A DNA stretch of 64,000 nt from Polynucleobacter alcilacus (GCF_018881545.1 NZ_JACVQD010000001.1:214039-278038); one strand, 5' to 3'. Numbered from the stretch's first letter, positions 8,565 to 17,576 are shown. Notes: generated by a model not told the origin, from the letters alone. A program made the numbers and translations.

Positions 8565-9359
8565 TTACTGAATTTTTGCCTTAGCGCGGAGCTTTTGCAT
8601 CATTTCAGTGAACTTCGCCTTTTGCCAGTTTTGATCTGAAGCAATCATTTGCTTTAACTGGTCCTTGATTTCTTCCATACTTGGTGCTTTTACATCGCGT
8701 GTATCGATCACCTTAATCACATGCCAACCGAATTGGGATTTAACTGGCTTATCGGTAACTTGATCGTTCTTTAACTGAACCATTGCTTTGGAAAATTCTG
8801 GTACCAGTGCCTTATCGCTTACCCAGCCTAAATCACCACCATCTTTAGCAGATCCAGGATCCTTGGATTTTGCCTTAGCGATGTCTTCAAAATTAGCACC
8901 GCCTTTAATTTGAACAATGATGGCTTTAGCATCAGCTTCTTTTTCAACCAAGATATGTTCAACGTGATATTCCTTACCGGTGTATTGAGACTTCACCGTT
9001 TCATAAGCGGCCTTGAGGTCAGATTCAGTAACCCCCTCTTTTTCAATGTAGTCTTCAAAAACTGCGGCAACCAGAATACCCATACGAGATTGCTCTAATT
9101 GGTCGCGTACAGATTCTTTTTGAATCACGCCACGCTTATCCGCTTCTTGCAAAATTAATTCTCGTGTAACTAGCATTTCTCGTGCTTGGTTACGAACTTG
9201 AGGGTTATCAGGCTGACCCGATTTTTGTACCAATTTATCTAGCTGCGCTTTTGGAATAGATTTGCCATTCACGATAACGGCATTTTGTGCAATGGCAGTT
9301 GCTGATAAAAAGCTTGCACTCAGTATGCTGATCGTGAGGATTTGTCGTGTATTAAGCAT
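8565..9359 (-). CDS. Periplasmic parvulin-type peptidyl-prolyl isomerase
   Basis: A 264-residue PpiC/SurA-like foldase. A signal peptide covers residues 1-24 (cut after AIAQ). A SurA-type helical region follows to about 125, and the parvulin domain spans about 130-222 with its hallmark strings HILV (135-138), GGDLGWV (174-180) and FGWHVIKV (210-217). All are intact, unlike in the PpiD-like protein at 41044. It probably assists folding of outer-membrane proteins. It lies 47 bases downstream of bolA on the same strand. Confidence 0.92.
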   Translation of the reverse strand: MLNTRQILTISILSASFLSATAIAQNAVIVNGKSIPKAQLDKLVQKSGQPDNPQVRNQAREMLVTRELILQEADKRGVIQKESVRDQLEQSRMGILVAAVFEDYIEKEGVTESDLKAAYETVKSQYTGKEYHVEHILVEKEADAKAIIVQIKGGANFEDIAKAKSKDPGSAKDGGDLGWVSDKALVPEFSKAMVQLKNDQVTDKPVKSQFGWHVIKVIDTRDVKAPSMEEIKDQLKQMIASDQNWQKAKFTEMMQKLRAKAKIQ

Positions 9360-9406
9360 GTCGCAATAAGTAGTTGGTTAAAGGGAAGGCCGCAGTTTAC
9401 TGCAGC

Positions 9407-9691
9407 TTAGGCGCTGATTTCTTCTGGCGTTAAGGCCACGATGGTTAGGGCATGGATTTCAGCAGGGATGTGACGATTTAGGGCAGCATAGATCGCACGA
9501 TGCCTAGCTACGAGATTCATACCTCTAAATTCTGGGGCCACAATCATCAACTTGAAATGGCCGCCGCCACTCGCGGCACCAGCATGACCTGCATGCAGAT
9601 GACTTTCATCATCAATCTGAAGACTATCTATCTTAAACGCTTGATGAAGATCTGCTGTAAAGAGGGCAATACGCTCTTGATTCACGCTCAT
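9407..9691 (-). CDS. bolA: BolA family protein
   Basis: A 94-residue protein of the BolA fold, which binds monothiol glutaredoxins and [2Fe-2S] clusters and affects stress and cell-shape regulation. Typical parts are HAGHAG with [10 protein letters not shown] (about 33-51) and RHRAIYAAL (63-71). I chose the ATG at 9691 because it overlaps the yciB stop as ATGA; a longer frame to 9724 would run further into yciB. The yciB-bolA-parvulin order suggests one transcript. Confidence 0.9.
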   Translation of the reverse strand: MSVNQERIALFTADLHQAFKIDSLQIDDESHLHAGHAGAASGGGHFKLMIVAPEFRGMNLVARHRAIYAALNRHIPAEIHALTIVALTPEEISA

Positions 9692-10236
9692 TCGGAAGGG
9701 TGCTCCATATGCCGAGTTAACCAAATACCCTGGAGAATAACGAACACGACTAGTAAGCCAGTGCTACCAAAAAGTTTGAAGTTAACCCAAGCCTCTTCAG
9801 AGTAGTTAAAGGCAATATACAGATTAAGAGCACCCATGAGAAAAAAGAATACAGCCCAAGCCATATTTAAGCGATGCCATACAGAATGCGAACTTTGTTC
9901 TTTTAGAGTAACTTGTTTTCCCATTAAAACTTGAATCCAATTCTTATTGAAGAATTGGGCACTAATCAATAAGGCGCCTGAGAATAGCCAGTACAAAGCC
10001 GTTGGTTTTAGTTGAATAAAGGTTTTGTCATGTAAAAAAATGGTCAGGCTACCAAAGACAATAATCATAACCAGACTTACCCATTGCATAGCATCGATTT
10101 TGCGATGACGGTAGTACACCCAGAGGATTTGGCCGATGGTCGCAACCATGGCAACAATGGTAGCGGTGTAAATATCACCAAATTTAAAGGCAACAAAAAA
10201 CAGAATGATGGGAAATAGGTCGAATAGAAATTTCAT
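9688..10236 (-). CDS. yciB: Septation protein A family, inner-membrane protein
   Basis: A 182-residue protein with about five membrane helices, member of the YciB/IspZ family that is needed for normal envelope and septum formation. The start [14 protein letters not shown] is diagnostic, as is the C-terminal [19 protein letters not shown]. Its stop overlaps the bolA start. GATAAT lies 7 bases before the ATG with no Shine-Dalgarno sequence. Confidence 0.93.
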   Translation of the reverse strand: MKFLFDLFPIILFFVAFKFGDIYTATIVAMVATIGQILWVYYRHRKIDAMQWVSLVMIIVFGSLTIFLHDKTFIQLKPTALYWLFSGALLISAQFFNKNWIQVLMGKQVTLKEQSSHSVWHRLNMAWAVFFFLMGALNLYIAFNYSEEAWVNFKLFGSTGLLVVFVILQGIWLTRHMEHPSE

Positions 10237-10243
10237 AAAGGGG

Positions 10244-10249
10244 ATTATC
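10244..10249 (-). promoter_or_regulatory. -10-like GATAAT, 7 bases before the yciB start
   Basis: On the minus strand GATAAT is followed by 7 bases and the yciB ATG (10236). TTGAGG lies 19 bases further upstream as a weak -35. The layout fits a leaderless transcript. Confidence 0.42.
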
Positions 10250-10274
10250 CAGCTATTTGATTTTTAGACCTCAA

Positions 10275-10685
10275 TTACGCATCTTTGCTATGTTTCACAT
10301 TCGCGCTGGGTTCAAAGTTCAAGGATGCAGAATTAATGCAATAACGTAAGCCAGTAGGCTGTGGCCCATCATTGAATACATGCCCAAGATGGGCGTCGCA
10401 CTGAGCACAGCGGACCTCAGTCCGCACCATCCCATGGGTGGTATCGCGGATTTCCTTGATTGCAGACTCTTCCTCTGGCTTGTTATAGCTCGGCCAACCA
10501 CAACCAGCATCAAATTTGGTATCGGATAAAAAGAGGGGGGTGCCGCAACAGACGCATGAATACCTACCCTGATCCCAGTGATCCCAGTACTTTCCAGTAA
10601 ATGGTCTTTCGGTAGCAGCCTCACGAGTGACGCGGTACTCAATTTCACTCAGCGATTCTTTGTATTCTTGATCTGTTTTTTTCAT
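10275..10685 (-). CDS. msrB: Peptide-methionine (R)-S-oxide reductase
   Basis: A 136-residue enzyme that reduces methionine-R-sulfoxide in oxidised proteins. Zinc ligands are seen as CVCC (about 43-46) and RCAQC (about 91-95). The catalytic cysteine is in [11 protein letters not shown] near the C-terminus. I chose the ATG at 10685 (MKKTDQEY), which aligns with the usual MsrB beginning; a TTG at 10718 directly abutting selO is an alternative. It lies just downstream of selO on the same strand, an association that fits redox defence. Confidence 0.93.
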   Translation of the reverse strand: MKKTDQEYKESLSEIEYRVTREAATERPFTGKYWDHWDQGRYSCVCCGTPLFLSDTKFDAGCGWPSYNKPEEESAIKEIRDTTHGMVRTEVRCAQCDAHLGHVFNDGPQPTGLRYCINSASLNFEPSANVKHSKDA

Positions 10686-10718
10686 ATGGACTTGATGGAG
10701 CTCGTTTGGAGAAGTCAA

Positions 10719-12185
10719 TTAAGAAGAGCAGCTTACTTCAATAGCGGCTAGATTGGGTGGTGGTGCAATGGCGTAGGCCTGAAATTGAGCTTGCTCATCA
10801 AATGGATTCTGCAATAGCTTGAGCAGTCTTGCTACTTCAGAAAAGTCCTTCTTTTGAGCCTGTTCAATCGCAGCTTGAGCTAGATGATTGCGCAAGATAT
10901 ATTTAGGATTCACTAGATTCATCCTGTGTTTGCGCTGTAGATCATCGCTAGATTCTGCTCTCAGACGGACAAGGTAATCGGTAAACCACTGATCAATCAG
11001 CGGCCTATCAATGAAATCATTACGCAGGGCGATGGAATCGATAGTTGAGCTCAGGCTGACTGAACTCAAGTTGCGAAAGAAGTTTGTGAAATCCACCCTA
11101 GAGTCGTGCATGGCCTGAAGCAGTCTTTCAATCAGTTGGATGTCGTCATCCTCAGATGAGCTAAAGCCTAATTTTGATCTGAAAAGAGCTTGCCAAGCTT
11201 GAGCATAAATAGTGGAGAACTCATCCAGTGCTTCTTTTAGAAGGGTTTGCGCCTCTTCTTCAGAGTGATTCAAAGCTAAAAGGGGGATGAGGGCACTGGC
11301 TAAGCAGGCCATATTCCAATGCATGATTTGCGGTTGGCGATGATAAGCGTAGCGACCTCCTTGGTCACTGTGGTTGCAAATATGATCGATCTGAAAATGG
11401 TCTAGGAAACCAAATGGGCCGTAATCAATAGTTAAGCCTAAGGCGCTGATGTTGTCACTATTTAATACTCCATGGCAAAATCCAACGGCTTGCCACTGTG
11501 CAACTAACTTTGCATTACGAGCGCTGATTTGCTTAAATAGTTCAAGGTAAGGCTCATTACTAGATTGACAATCAGGATAGTGATCTTTAACAAGTAAATC
11601 TGCTAGTTCTTTCAAGCGCTCTACATTCTGTAATGCTGCGTAATGTTCAAAATGCCCAATACGAATAAAGCTAGGTGCTAGCCTAGCGCAGATTGCTGCC
11701 GTTTCTACAGCCTCACGCCGGACTGCTAAATCAGATCCCACAACAGAAAGCGCTCTGCTAGTAGGAATTCCCAAAGAATGCATTGCTTCGCTACACAGAA
11801 ATTCGCGTATAGAAGAACGTAATACAGCCCGACCATCGCCCATACGTGAGTAGCGTGTTTTACCTGCGCCTTTTAATTGCAATTCTTGGCCGGCAATATC
11901 ACCAAGCAATATCGCTCTACCATCACCTAGTTGGCCAGCCCACACGCCAAATTGGTGCCCGCTATAGGCGGTAGCTATGGGATGAGAAAATTGTAGTGAC
12001 CCTACATCAAGGCTATTTCCTGCTAGTACCGCTAACCAGGCTGGATCTTGTGGCAGTCCAGCAGCGTTTAAGGGGATGTCAATCAGTTTTGCTGCTGATG
12101 GTGAAAATCCTACCCAGTAGGGTGCTGGAACAGGGCTGGGAAGTACAGGGTGGATGGCGTCAGCGCCGCTTAAAGTAAAGGCCAT
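10719..12185 (-). CDS. selO: Protein adenylyltransferase SelO (YdiU)
   Basis: A 488-residue pseudokinase-fold enzyme that transfers AMP to Ser, Thr or Tyr of target proteins and is linked to redox homeostasis. Family blocks are complete: HPIATAYSGHQFG (68-80), KGAGKTRYSRMGDGRA (105-120), HGVLNSDN (238-245) and DYGPFGF (254-260), which carries the metal-binding Asp. The length is normal. The pairing with msrB downstream supports an oxidative-stress role. There is no ribosome binding site; TAGAAT lies 7 bases upstream. Confidence 0.95.
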   Translation of the reverse strand: MAFTLSGADAIHPVLPSPVPAPYWVGFSPSAAKLIDIPLNAAGLPQDPAWLAVLAGNSLDVGSLQFSHPIATAYSGHQFGVWAGQLGDGRAILLGDIAGQELQLKGAGKTRYSRMGDGRAVLRSSIREFLCSEAMHSLGIPTSRALSVVGSDLAVRREAVETAAICARLAPSFIRIGHFEHYAALQNVERLKELADLLVKDHYPDCQSSNEPYLELFKQISARNAKLVAQWQAVGFCHGVLNSDNISALGLTIDYGPFGFLDHFQIDHICNHSDQGGRYAYHRQPQIMHWNMACLASALIPLLALNHSEEEAQTLLKEALDEFSTIYAQAWQALFRSKLGFSSSEDDDIQLIERLLQAMHDSRVDFTNFFRNLSSVSLSSTIDSIALRNDFIDRPLIDQWFTDYLVRLRAESSDDLQRKHRMNLVNPKYILRNHLAQAAIEQAQKKDFSEVARLLKLLQNPFDEQAQFQAYAIAPPPNLAAIEVSCSS

Positions 12186-12192
12186 AAGTTTG

Positions 12193-12198
12193 ATTCTA
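12193..12198 (-). promoter_or_regulatory. -10-like TAGAAT, 7 bases before the selO start
   Basis: On the minus strand TAGAAT is followed by 7 bases and the selO ATG (12185). It shares a 55-base gap with the divergent thioesterase promoter. Confidence 0.42.
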
Positions 12199-12205
12199 GG
12201 GGGAT

Positions 12206-12234
12206 TTCACAAAAGATGTGCAAGCCTCTAAAAT
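12206..12234 (+). promoter_or_regulatory. Sigma-70 promoter with leaderless spacing, thioesterase gene
   Basis: TTCACA (12206-12211), a 17-base spacer and TAAAAT (12229-12234) make a good promoter. The ATG follows after only 6 bases (12241) with no Shine-Dalgarno sequence, so the message would have almost no leader. This is the best-supported case of the pattern. Confidence 0.55.
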
Positions 12235-12240
12235 AATCAC

Positions 12241-12723
12241 ATGAATAAACAAGTCCAGATTAACCCCCAAACCCAACTCGCTAATTTAGGCGAGGAATTA
12301 AACGTACCGTTTTTGAAGCTCCTCGGTGTTCGATTCATTAGCGCCGAGATGGGCAAAGGAGAAATCCTTTTAGCACTTAAACCAGAGCATACGAATACTT
12401 GGGCAGTAGCGCATGGTGGCGTATTACTCACCTTAATGGATGTCGCTATGGCAGTTGCCGCAAGGTCAGGCGACCCAGGTGACCGCAGTGTTGTCACTAT
12501 CGAAATGAAAAACAATTTTATGCAAGCTGCTACTGGCATATTGCGAGTAAAAGCTGATACCGTGCGCAGAACGGCTACCATGGCATTTTGTGAAGCCAAA
12601 CTTTATAACGACCAAGGTGAGGTTTGTTGCATGGCCACGGGAACTTTTAAATACCTGAAACGCCTAGCCACTCGAAATGCCGAGGGCGATCGGGTTGTCA
12701 ACGACGATCTTCGCTTTGAATAA
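12241..12723 (+). CDS. PaaI-family hotdog thioesterase
   Basis: A 160-residue single hotdog-domain protein that hydrolyses acyl-CoA or aryl-CoA thioesters. The family block AHGGVLLTLMDVAMAVAAR is at residues 57-75; the HGG and the Asp are the usual catalytic region. The length is slightly above average owing to a C-terminal tail. It stands alone, divergent from selO, and ends 9 bases before the convergent NRDE gene. The natural substrate is unknown. Confidence 0.85.
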   Translation: MNKQVQINPQTQLANLGEELNVPFLKLLGVRFISAEMGKGEILLALKPEHTNTWAVAHGGVLLTLMDVAMAVAARSGDPGDRSVVTIEMKNNFMQAATGILRVKADTVRRTATMAFCEAKLYNDQGEVCCMATGTFKYLKRLATRNAEGDRVVNDDLRFE

Positions 12724-12732
12724 AAAGAGTCC

Positions 12733-13590
12733 TTAAACCGACAGATTAGATCCTGGAGCTGCGCTCAGAGCCCCAGTTACAACGTCATGACCAACTGCAC
12801 CATTTGCATCAAAGCGACGCTCTACCATCTCGAACTGGCCATCTTTGCGAACTCGTAGAACGGTACTTGAGCGAGTGCCATAAGAGCTAGTCTTTATAAA
12901 AGCAGGTGATAGGGCCTTTTCCCATTCGCGACTAACACCGGTATTCGGGAGCTCATGATCACTTGCATGGTGGGTATCAGCCAAGAGCTTTAAATATTGG
13001 TCGGCATTTTTCAATTGGCCTTGATCCATCGCTAGCGTTTGGGCGAACGCGGCCACTCGATGATTCACTTTGGGCCAGGGTGTATCCAACATTGCATTGG
13101 AGAGGCCATAAACACCAGGCTCCAAGGGTTGATGGGGAAATACTTTACGTGGACGTATATTCTGACCCATCATCATGCGGTTACTCACCCAATGCATTTC
13201 TGCGTTCTCAGGATCACTCAGATCAGCCATCAGCAAATTAAATCCGTTGTAATTCTGAAAACGCTTTGTATTGCCTTGGATGAAATCAGTAGGGCGTTCT
13301 TTGCCAGCTAAATACATCATTGAAAGTTCGCCGCGTGTTCTCGAATCTGGATTCTTTTCACTCGGGGCACGAACATTACTTAAGGCTGCAAATCTTCCCG
13401 TTTTTGTAAAACCCAACCATGTGCCAGGACTGCCTAATACATCTGCGCGATCTCTACCTGCCAAAACATGGGGATGCTCATCCCACCAAGATATACCTTC
13501 GGTATCACGCTCATAAAACTCATCGCGATTGGCTGCAACAACTAAAGGATAGTCGGGATGCGATTGCCAAGCGAAAAGAATGAGGCACAT
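12733..13590 (-). CDS. NRDE-motif (TANGO2-like) protein
   Basis: A 285-residue protein beginning MCLILFAWQSHPDYP, with the name-giving ANRDEFYER near residue 20. Members occur from bacteria to human TANGO2; the biochemical role is unsettled (haem or lipid handling has been proposed). The N-terminal Cys directly after Met suggests an Ntn-hydrolase-type arrangement, an inference. The sequence before the ATG has no ribosome binding site and consists of an odd pyrimidine-rich repeat. It lies 42 bases downstream of ygfZ on the same strand and is probably co-transcribed. Confidence 0.85.
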   Translation of the reverse strand: MCLILFAWQSHPDYPLVVAANRDEFYERDTEGISWWDEHPHVLAGRDRADVLGSPGTWLGFTKTGRFAALSNVRAPSEKNPDSRTRGELSMMYLAGKERPTDFIQGNTKRFQNYNGFNLLMADLSDPENAEMHWVSNRMMMGQNIRPRKVFPHQPLEPGVYGLSNAMLDTPWPKVNHRVAAFAQTLAMDQGQLKNADQYLKLLADTHHASDHELPNTGVSREWEKALSPAFIKTSSYGTRSSTVLRVRKDGQFEMVERRFDANGAVGHDVVTGALSAAPGSNLSV

Positions 13591-13595
13591 AAAAA

Positions 13596-13631
13596 TGGAG
13601 TAGGTGGAGTAAGTGGGGTAAGAGGAGTGGG
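13596..13631. repeat. G/A-rich imperfect tandem repeat before the NRDE gene
   Basis: The interval reads as repeated GGAGTA/GGTGGAGTA/AGTGGGGTA units on the plus strand, so the message of the minus-strand NRDE gene carries a C/U-rich leader of ACTCC and ACCCC units. No Shine-Dalgarno sequence is present. Confidence 0.6.
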
Positions 13632-13632
13632 T

Positions 13633-14634
13633 TTAAATTTCGATTAAAGGATAGGGTAATGAATCTATTTTTAACACAGGTCCATGAACGCTTCCTAGAT
13701 GAATTTCCCCACTTTGAAGCGCATCTAGTTTGCATTCGGCTTGGAGGTCGATTCTGGATGGGTCTGATGGACTTGGGGATGCCAGGACCACCATGCCAGC
13801 TGGCTGAGCGGGGTCGCTTGTATGAAAAAGCTCCACCCCAGGACCATATTCTTGATTTCCTAGAGAGTCTGCAGAAATATGGGCTAATTGAAGCCGCCTC
13901 TTGATAGCGCCACGATATTGGCTACGGGCAACAATTTCCTGCCCTGGATAGCAACCCTTTTGGAAATCCACACCAGCAACGGATTCAAAATTAATCATCT
14001 GCGGCACAAACTGTTCCTGAGTAGCCAAAACAATTCTGGGTATGGCACTCATCACCTCTAAGTGATTCCAGCTTACTAAATGTTCGTTGCCTATCTTTTC
14101 AGGCTCAGCATTTGGCTTACCAATCAGTACTCGAGCATCAGATTGATTGTTAGAGAGAACATCCGGTAGGCGCAGGGCAATCTCTGTTTTTTCTATTTTT
14201 AGTGCCGCCATAGCTTGATCATTTCCATAAAATCCAGCGACAGTCCAGGATGAAGACATATCTGTAACCTTGGCCTTAGAGCGCAATACATACATTGAAA
14301 GACGTTTTGCAGTGACTGCGGCAATATCTTTAGAGATAAATAAGGCAAACCGATCCTCGCCATTGTCAGTGCTCGGAAATAAAGCAAGCCAGGCGCTTGC
14401 GATGAGTCTTCCTTTAGGGCTGCAATAACCGACCAGCCTTACTGATTCATGGGATTGGGCTACCTGAGCAGAAGCAGTTCTTTGCAGACCTAAAACAGAA
14501 TTACTCAACTGATTTTGTAAAAAACTAGCCGCATCAAGCCCTTCTACAAAGATTAAACCCCATTCAGGAAGTAAGGAGTGGGCGAGGGGGTCTGTGCCAG
14601 ATAGATTAGGTGTGTTTTGAGGGTTTTTTGTCAT
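13633..14634 (-). CDS. ygfZ: YgfZ/GcvT-domain folate-binding protein
   Basis: A 333-residue tetrahydrofolate-dependent protein that helps assemble or repair certain Fe-S enzymes such as MiaB. The signature KGCYPGQE with its conserved Cys is at residues 226-233, followed by IVARSQYRG. The N-terminal GcvT-like fold starts around residue 23 (EWGLIFVEGLDAASFLQNQ). It is head-to-head with mltG, with overlapping -10-like elements in the 19-base gap, and the NRDE gene is 42 bases downstream. Confidence 0.92.
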   Translation of the reverse strand: MTKNPQNTPNLSGTDPLAHSLLPEWGLIFVEGLDAASFLQNQLSNSVLGLQRTASAQVAQSHESVRLVGYCSPKGRLIASAWLALFPSTDNGEDRFALFISKDIAAVTAKRLSMYVLRSKAKVTDMSSSWTVAGFYGNDQAMAALKIEKTEIALRLPDVLSNNQSDARVLIGKPNAEPEKIGNEHLVSWNHLEVMSAIPRIVLATQEQFVPQMINFESVAGVDFQKGCYPGQEIVARSQYRGAIKRRLQLAHISADSLGNQEYGPGVELFHTSDPAQPAGMVVLASPSPSDPSRIDLQAECKLDALQSGEIHLGSVHGPVLKIDSLPYPLIEI

Positions 14635-14641
14635 GACCTTT

Positions 14642-14648
14642 TATCATA
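14642..14648. promoter_or_regulatory. Interlocked -10 elements between ygfZ and mltG
   Basis: TATCAT (14642-14647, plus strand) ends 6 bases before the mltG ATG at 14654. TATGAT (14643-14648, minus strand) ends 8 bases before the ygfZ ATG at 14634. The two hexamers share five base pairs, and neither gene has a convincing Shine-Dalgarno sequence. Confidence 0.45.
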
Positions 14649-14653
14649 GCCTG

Positions 14654-15739
14654 ATGAGCAGAAAAATTCAGAGAAGAAGTCTTTTTTTAAAGAAAAAAAT
14701 GAATACGCCAGGATTGAGGGTTTGCTTGTATGTCTTAATTGCATGCATCACGATCATGTATGGCGCTATATTTTTATGGCCAGTCGTTCCCACCAGCGGA
14801 AACGTCAGCGATTCACCGGTGTACAAAGTGAAGATCAAACCCCAATCGAGTTTAGCCAGCATTGCAGAGCAACTTCAAGAGCAGGGTGTCTCTACTTCTT
14901 CACTTCCATTTCAATTAAGTGCACGGGCTTTGTTTATCGGCGCCAAACTCAAACCAGGAACCTATCTTTTACCAACACGGGCCAGTATGGGAAAAATCCT
15001 GCTTCAAATTGCTCGTGGCGATCGGGTCAGGGAAAGTATTGCCATTATTCCGGGGATGACGATTTGGCAACTGAGAAAGCTGCTTGATTCCCACCCTGCA
15101 ATCATTCACCAAACTAAGGGAATGAGCTCAAAAGAGCTTCTGCAAACCCTGAACCTTAATTATGCGAATGACGAGGGTATTTTTCTGCCTGACACGTATA
15201 TTTTTGACCCCGATGAACCCGATATCAATATTTATCGTAGAGCCGCTCAAGCGATGCAAAAACAACTTTCTCAGACATGGGCTAAAAAAGAGGATGGCTC
15301 CCCGCTGAAATCATCCTATGAGCTATTAATTTTGGCCTCTATTGTAGAAAAAGAAACCGGACGCTCAAGTGACAGGGCCTTAGTAGCTGCTGTATTTACT
15401 AATCGACTCAATAAAGGAATGTTGTTGCAGACTGATCCCACTGTAATCTATGGCATTGGCCCTAAATTTGATGGCAATATAAGAAAAGGGGACTTACGCA
15501 AAGACACTCCCTACAATACCTATATGCATAAAGGATTACCCCCAACACCCATTGCCATGCCCAGTAAGGAATCTATCCAAGCTGCTATCCATCCTGTTAC
15601 CAGCAAAGCTTTATATTTTGTTGCTAAAGGCGATGGCACGAGTCATTTTTCCCAAAGCCTAGGTGAACATGAAGCAGCGGTTGATCGCTACCAACGCAAG
15701 TTAACTCCAAAAGCCAGCTCTAAAACCGCTACCAATTAA
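14654..15739 (+). CDS. mltG: Endolytic murein transglycosylase
   Basis: A 361-residue inner-membrane enzyme that cuts nascent glycan strands and is thought to set their length. A basic N-terminus and one membrane anchor (about residues 23-43) are followed by a LysM-like subdomain and the YceG catalytic domain. IVEKETG at about 230-236 holds the catalytic Glu, and LLQTDPTVIYG follows. I chose ATG 14654 because of the -10-like TATCAT 6 bases upstream; ATGs at 14633 (preceded by GAGGG) and 14699 are alternatives. It heads the mltG-tmk-holB run. Confidence 0.92.
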   Translation: MSRKIQRRSLFLKKKMNTPGLRVCLYVLIACITIMYGAIFLWPVVPTSGNVSDSPVYKVKIKPQSSLASIAEQLQEQGVSTSSLPFQLSARALFIGAKLKPGTYLLPTRASMGKILLQIARGDRVRESIAIIPGMTIWQLRKLLDSHPAIIHQTKGMSSKELLQTLNLNYANDEGIFLPDTYIFDPDEPDINIYRRAAQAMQKQLSQTWAKKEDGSPLKSSYELLILASIVEKETGRSSDRALVAAVFTNRLNKGMLLQTDPTVIYGIGPKFDGNIRKGDLRKDTPYNTYMHKGLPPTPIAMPSKESIQAAIHPVTSKALYFVAKGDGTSHFSQSLGEHEAAVDRYQRKLTPKASSKTATN

Positions 15740-15760
15740 TTGAATCGCGTTTGAATTTTT

Positions 15761-16399
15761 ATGACATCAATCATCCCAGGATTTTTCATTAGCTTTGAAG
15801 GCATCGATGGCGCTGGCAAAAGCACTCACATCGAATCCTTCAAGAAGTTAATGCAAGAGCGCCATCCAGACCGTGAAGTTGTTATGACGCGGGAACCTGG
15901 TGGCACTCCCTTAGGTGAACAGTTGAGAGCACTTTTATTAGACGCCCCAATGAATTTAGAAACAGAGGCTTTATTGATGTTTGCTGCGCGTCGCGAACAT
16001 ATTGCCCAGGTGATTGAGCCAGCACTGAAAGCCGGAAAAATAGTGATCTCTGATCGTTTTACCGATGCTAGCTTTGCTTATCAGGGCGGAGGTCGCGGAT
16101 TAAGTTTAGACAAATTAAACTCCCTAGAGCGCTGGGTACAAGGCCGTCCCGATGGCTCCTTATTGCAACCCAATCTTACGTTCCTCTTTGATTTGCCAGG
16201 AGAGGTTGCTGAAGCACGACGATCTAAAGTGCGAGCACCCGATAAATTTGAAAAAATGGATTTGGATTTTTTTGAAAAAGTTCGCCAAGAATATCTACGT
16301 AGAGCAAAAGCGGATCCAAAGCGCTTTCATTTGGTAGATGCAACCCAAACCCCTGAAGCTATCTGGAATGGATTGAAACAACTTGAGCTCCAAATCTAA
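15761..16399 (+). CDS. tmk: Thymidylate kinase
   Basis: A 212-residue kinase that phosphorylates dTMP to dTDP. The P-loop [11 protein letters not shown] is at residues 12-22, the DR(F/Y) motif appears in [17 protein letters not shown] (about 98-114), and the lid region follows near 145. The length is normal. It lies 21 bases after mltG and directly abuts holB, the order common in betaproteobacteria. Confidence 0.97.
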   Translation: MTSIIPGFFISFEGIDGAGKSTHIESFKKLMQERHPDREVVMTREPGGTPLGEQLRALLLDAPMNLETEALLMFAARREHIAQVIEPALKAGKIVISDRFTDASFAYQGGGRGLSLDKLNSLERWVQGRPDGSLLQPNLTFLFDLPGEVAEARRSKVRAPDKFEKMDLDFFEKVRQEYLRRAKADPKRFHLVDATQTPEAIWNGLKQLELQI

Positions 16400-17545
16400 A
16401 TGGGTGATTTGATGGCTGCCAATGTGCAACAAAAATCAGTAGCACCCTGGTTGCAGCCCTTATGGGATAGCATGGATTTTGCTCAGATACCCAATGCGAT
16501 CTTGCTGCATGGCCAGTCCGGAATTGGGAAGTTTGAATTTGCTGTGACGCTAGCTAAGTCACTCCTCTGCGAGGGTTCCCAAGACCTGTCGCGTCCTTGC
16601 AATCAATGTGAGGCATGTCATTGGTTTGATGCTGGCAATCATCCCGACTTCATTGCTCTTGTTCCAGAGACGCACCGAAAACGCTTGCCACACGCTGATT
16701 ACGAAGCGGATGAATCTCCTAGAAAAGGCAAGGCCGCACAAGATGATTCTGATGGTGAGGCTAATGAAAAGAAAGAAAAGAAAAATATCTCTATTGAGGA
16801 AACACGAAGCGCGATTGAAAGCCTTTCGATTGGGTCTCATCGAGGTGGCAAGCGCGTTATATTAATTTACCCTTTGGAATTGATGCGCTCTGACGCAGCC
16901 AACACCTTGCTGAAATCCTTAGAGGAACCCCCAGCAAATACTATTTTTATTCTGCTGGCCGATCGCCTTGATCGGGTTCTCCCCACGATTCGCTCTCGTT
17001 GTCGTTTGCTCACAGCGCCACGCCCAGATCGTGCACAAGGCTTGATCTGGCTACAAAACCAGCTATTGCAACACTCTGGACTAAAAGTGAGTGATGCCGA
17101 TATTGCATCTATTTATGACGAGCAGGGTGGTGCGCCTTATTCCGTTCTCAATTCTTTAATGGCGCGGAATAATAAAGACGAAAAGGATGAATTAACAATT
17201 GCCATCCAAGCCTCACGCTATTTGCTGCAATCCATGTCCCAAGGTGGTCGTATCAATTGGTTGGATGCCGCTGAAAAAACCCATAAGGCGCAATATTCCT
17301 TTTTATTGGCAGCAATGCAGCGTTGGACCTCAGATTTGCAGGCCGTCTTACAAGGTGGCAATCCACGCTACTACCCAAAGCATTTAACTACGCTCAAGGG
17401 CTTATCCCAATCGGCGCGTACTCCCAAACTGCATCATTTTTGGAAAGCCTTAGTTCAAGCCCGGCGCCATGAGAACCACCCCTTAGCTAGCCGCATTCAG
17501 CTTGAAGCCTTGCTTTCCCAATATCAACAAGTTTTTGAGACTTAA
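16400..17545 (+). CDS. holB: DNA polymerase III subunit delta'
   Basis: A 381-residue clamp-loader subunit. The vestigial P-loop region GQSGIGK is at 38-44, zinc ligands CNQCEAC at 67-73, and the LLKSLEEPP block at 170-178. Residues about 94-128 form a highly charged, low-complexity insert (EADESPRKGKAAQDDSD then KKEKK) not expected in the fold. The ATG immediately follows the tmk stop; a second ATG at 16412 with GGGTGA before it is an alternative start. Its place in mltG-tmk-holB supports the assignment. Confidence 0.93.
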   Translation: MGDLMAANVQQKSVAPWLQPLWDSMDFAQIPNAILLHGQSGIGKFEFAVTLAKSLLCEGSQDLSRPCNQCEACHWFDAGNHPDFIALVPETHRKRLPHADYEADESPRKGKAAQDDSDGEANEKKEKKNISIEETRSAIESLSIGSHRGGKRVILIYPLELMRSDAANTLLKSLEEPPANTIFILLADRLDRVLPTIRSRCRLLTAPRPDRAQGLIWLQNQLLQHSGLKVSDADIASIYDEQGGAPYSVLNSLMARNNKDEKDELTIAIQASRYLLQSMSQGGRINWLDAAEKTHKAQYSFLLAAMQRWTSDLQAVLQGGNPRYYPKHLTTLKGLSQSARTPKLHHFWKALVQARRHENHPLASRIQLEALLSQYQQVFET

Positions 17546-17562
17546 TCGAGCTCGAGGCAGAC

Positions 17563-17568
17563 TAAAAT
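17563..17568 (+). promoter_or_regulatory. -10-like TAAAAT, 8 bases before the tatD start
   Basis: TAAAAT ends 8 bases before the tatD ATG (17577). No Shine-Dalgarno sequence is present. The -35 region is not clear. Confidence 0.35.
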
Positions 17569-17576
17569 AGCGAGTC

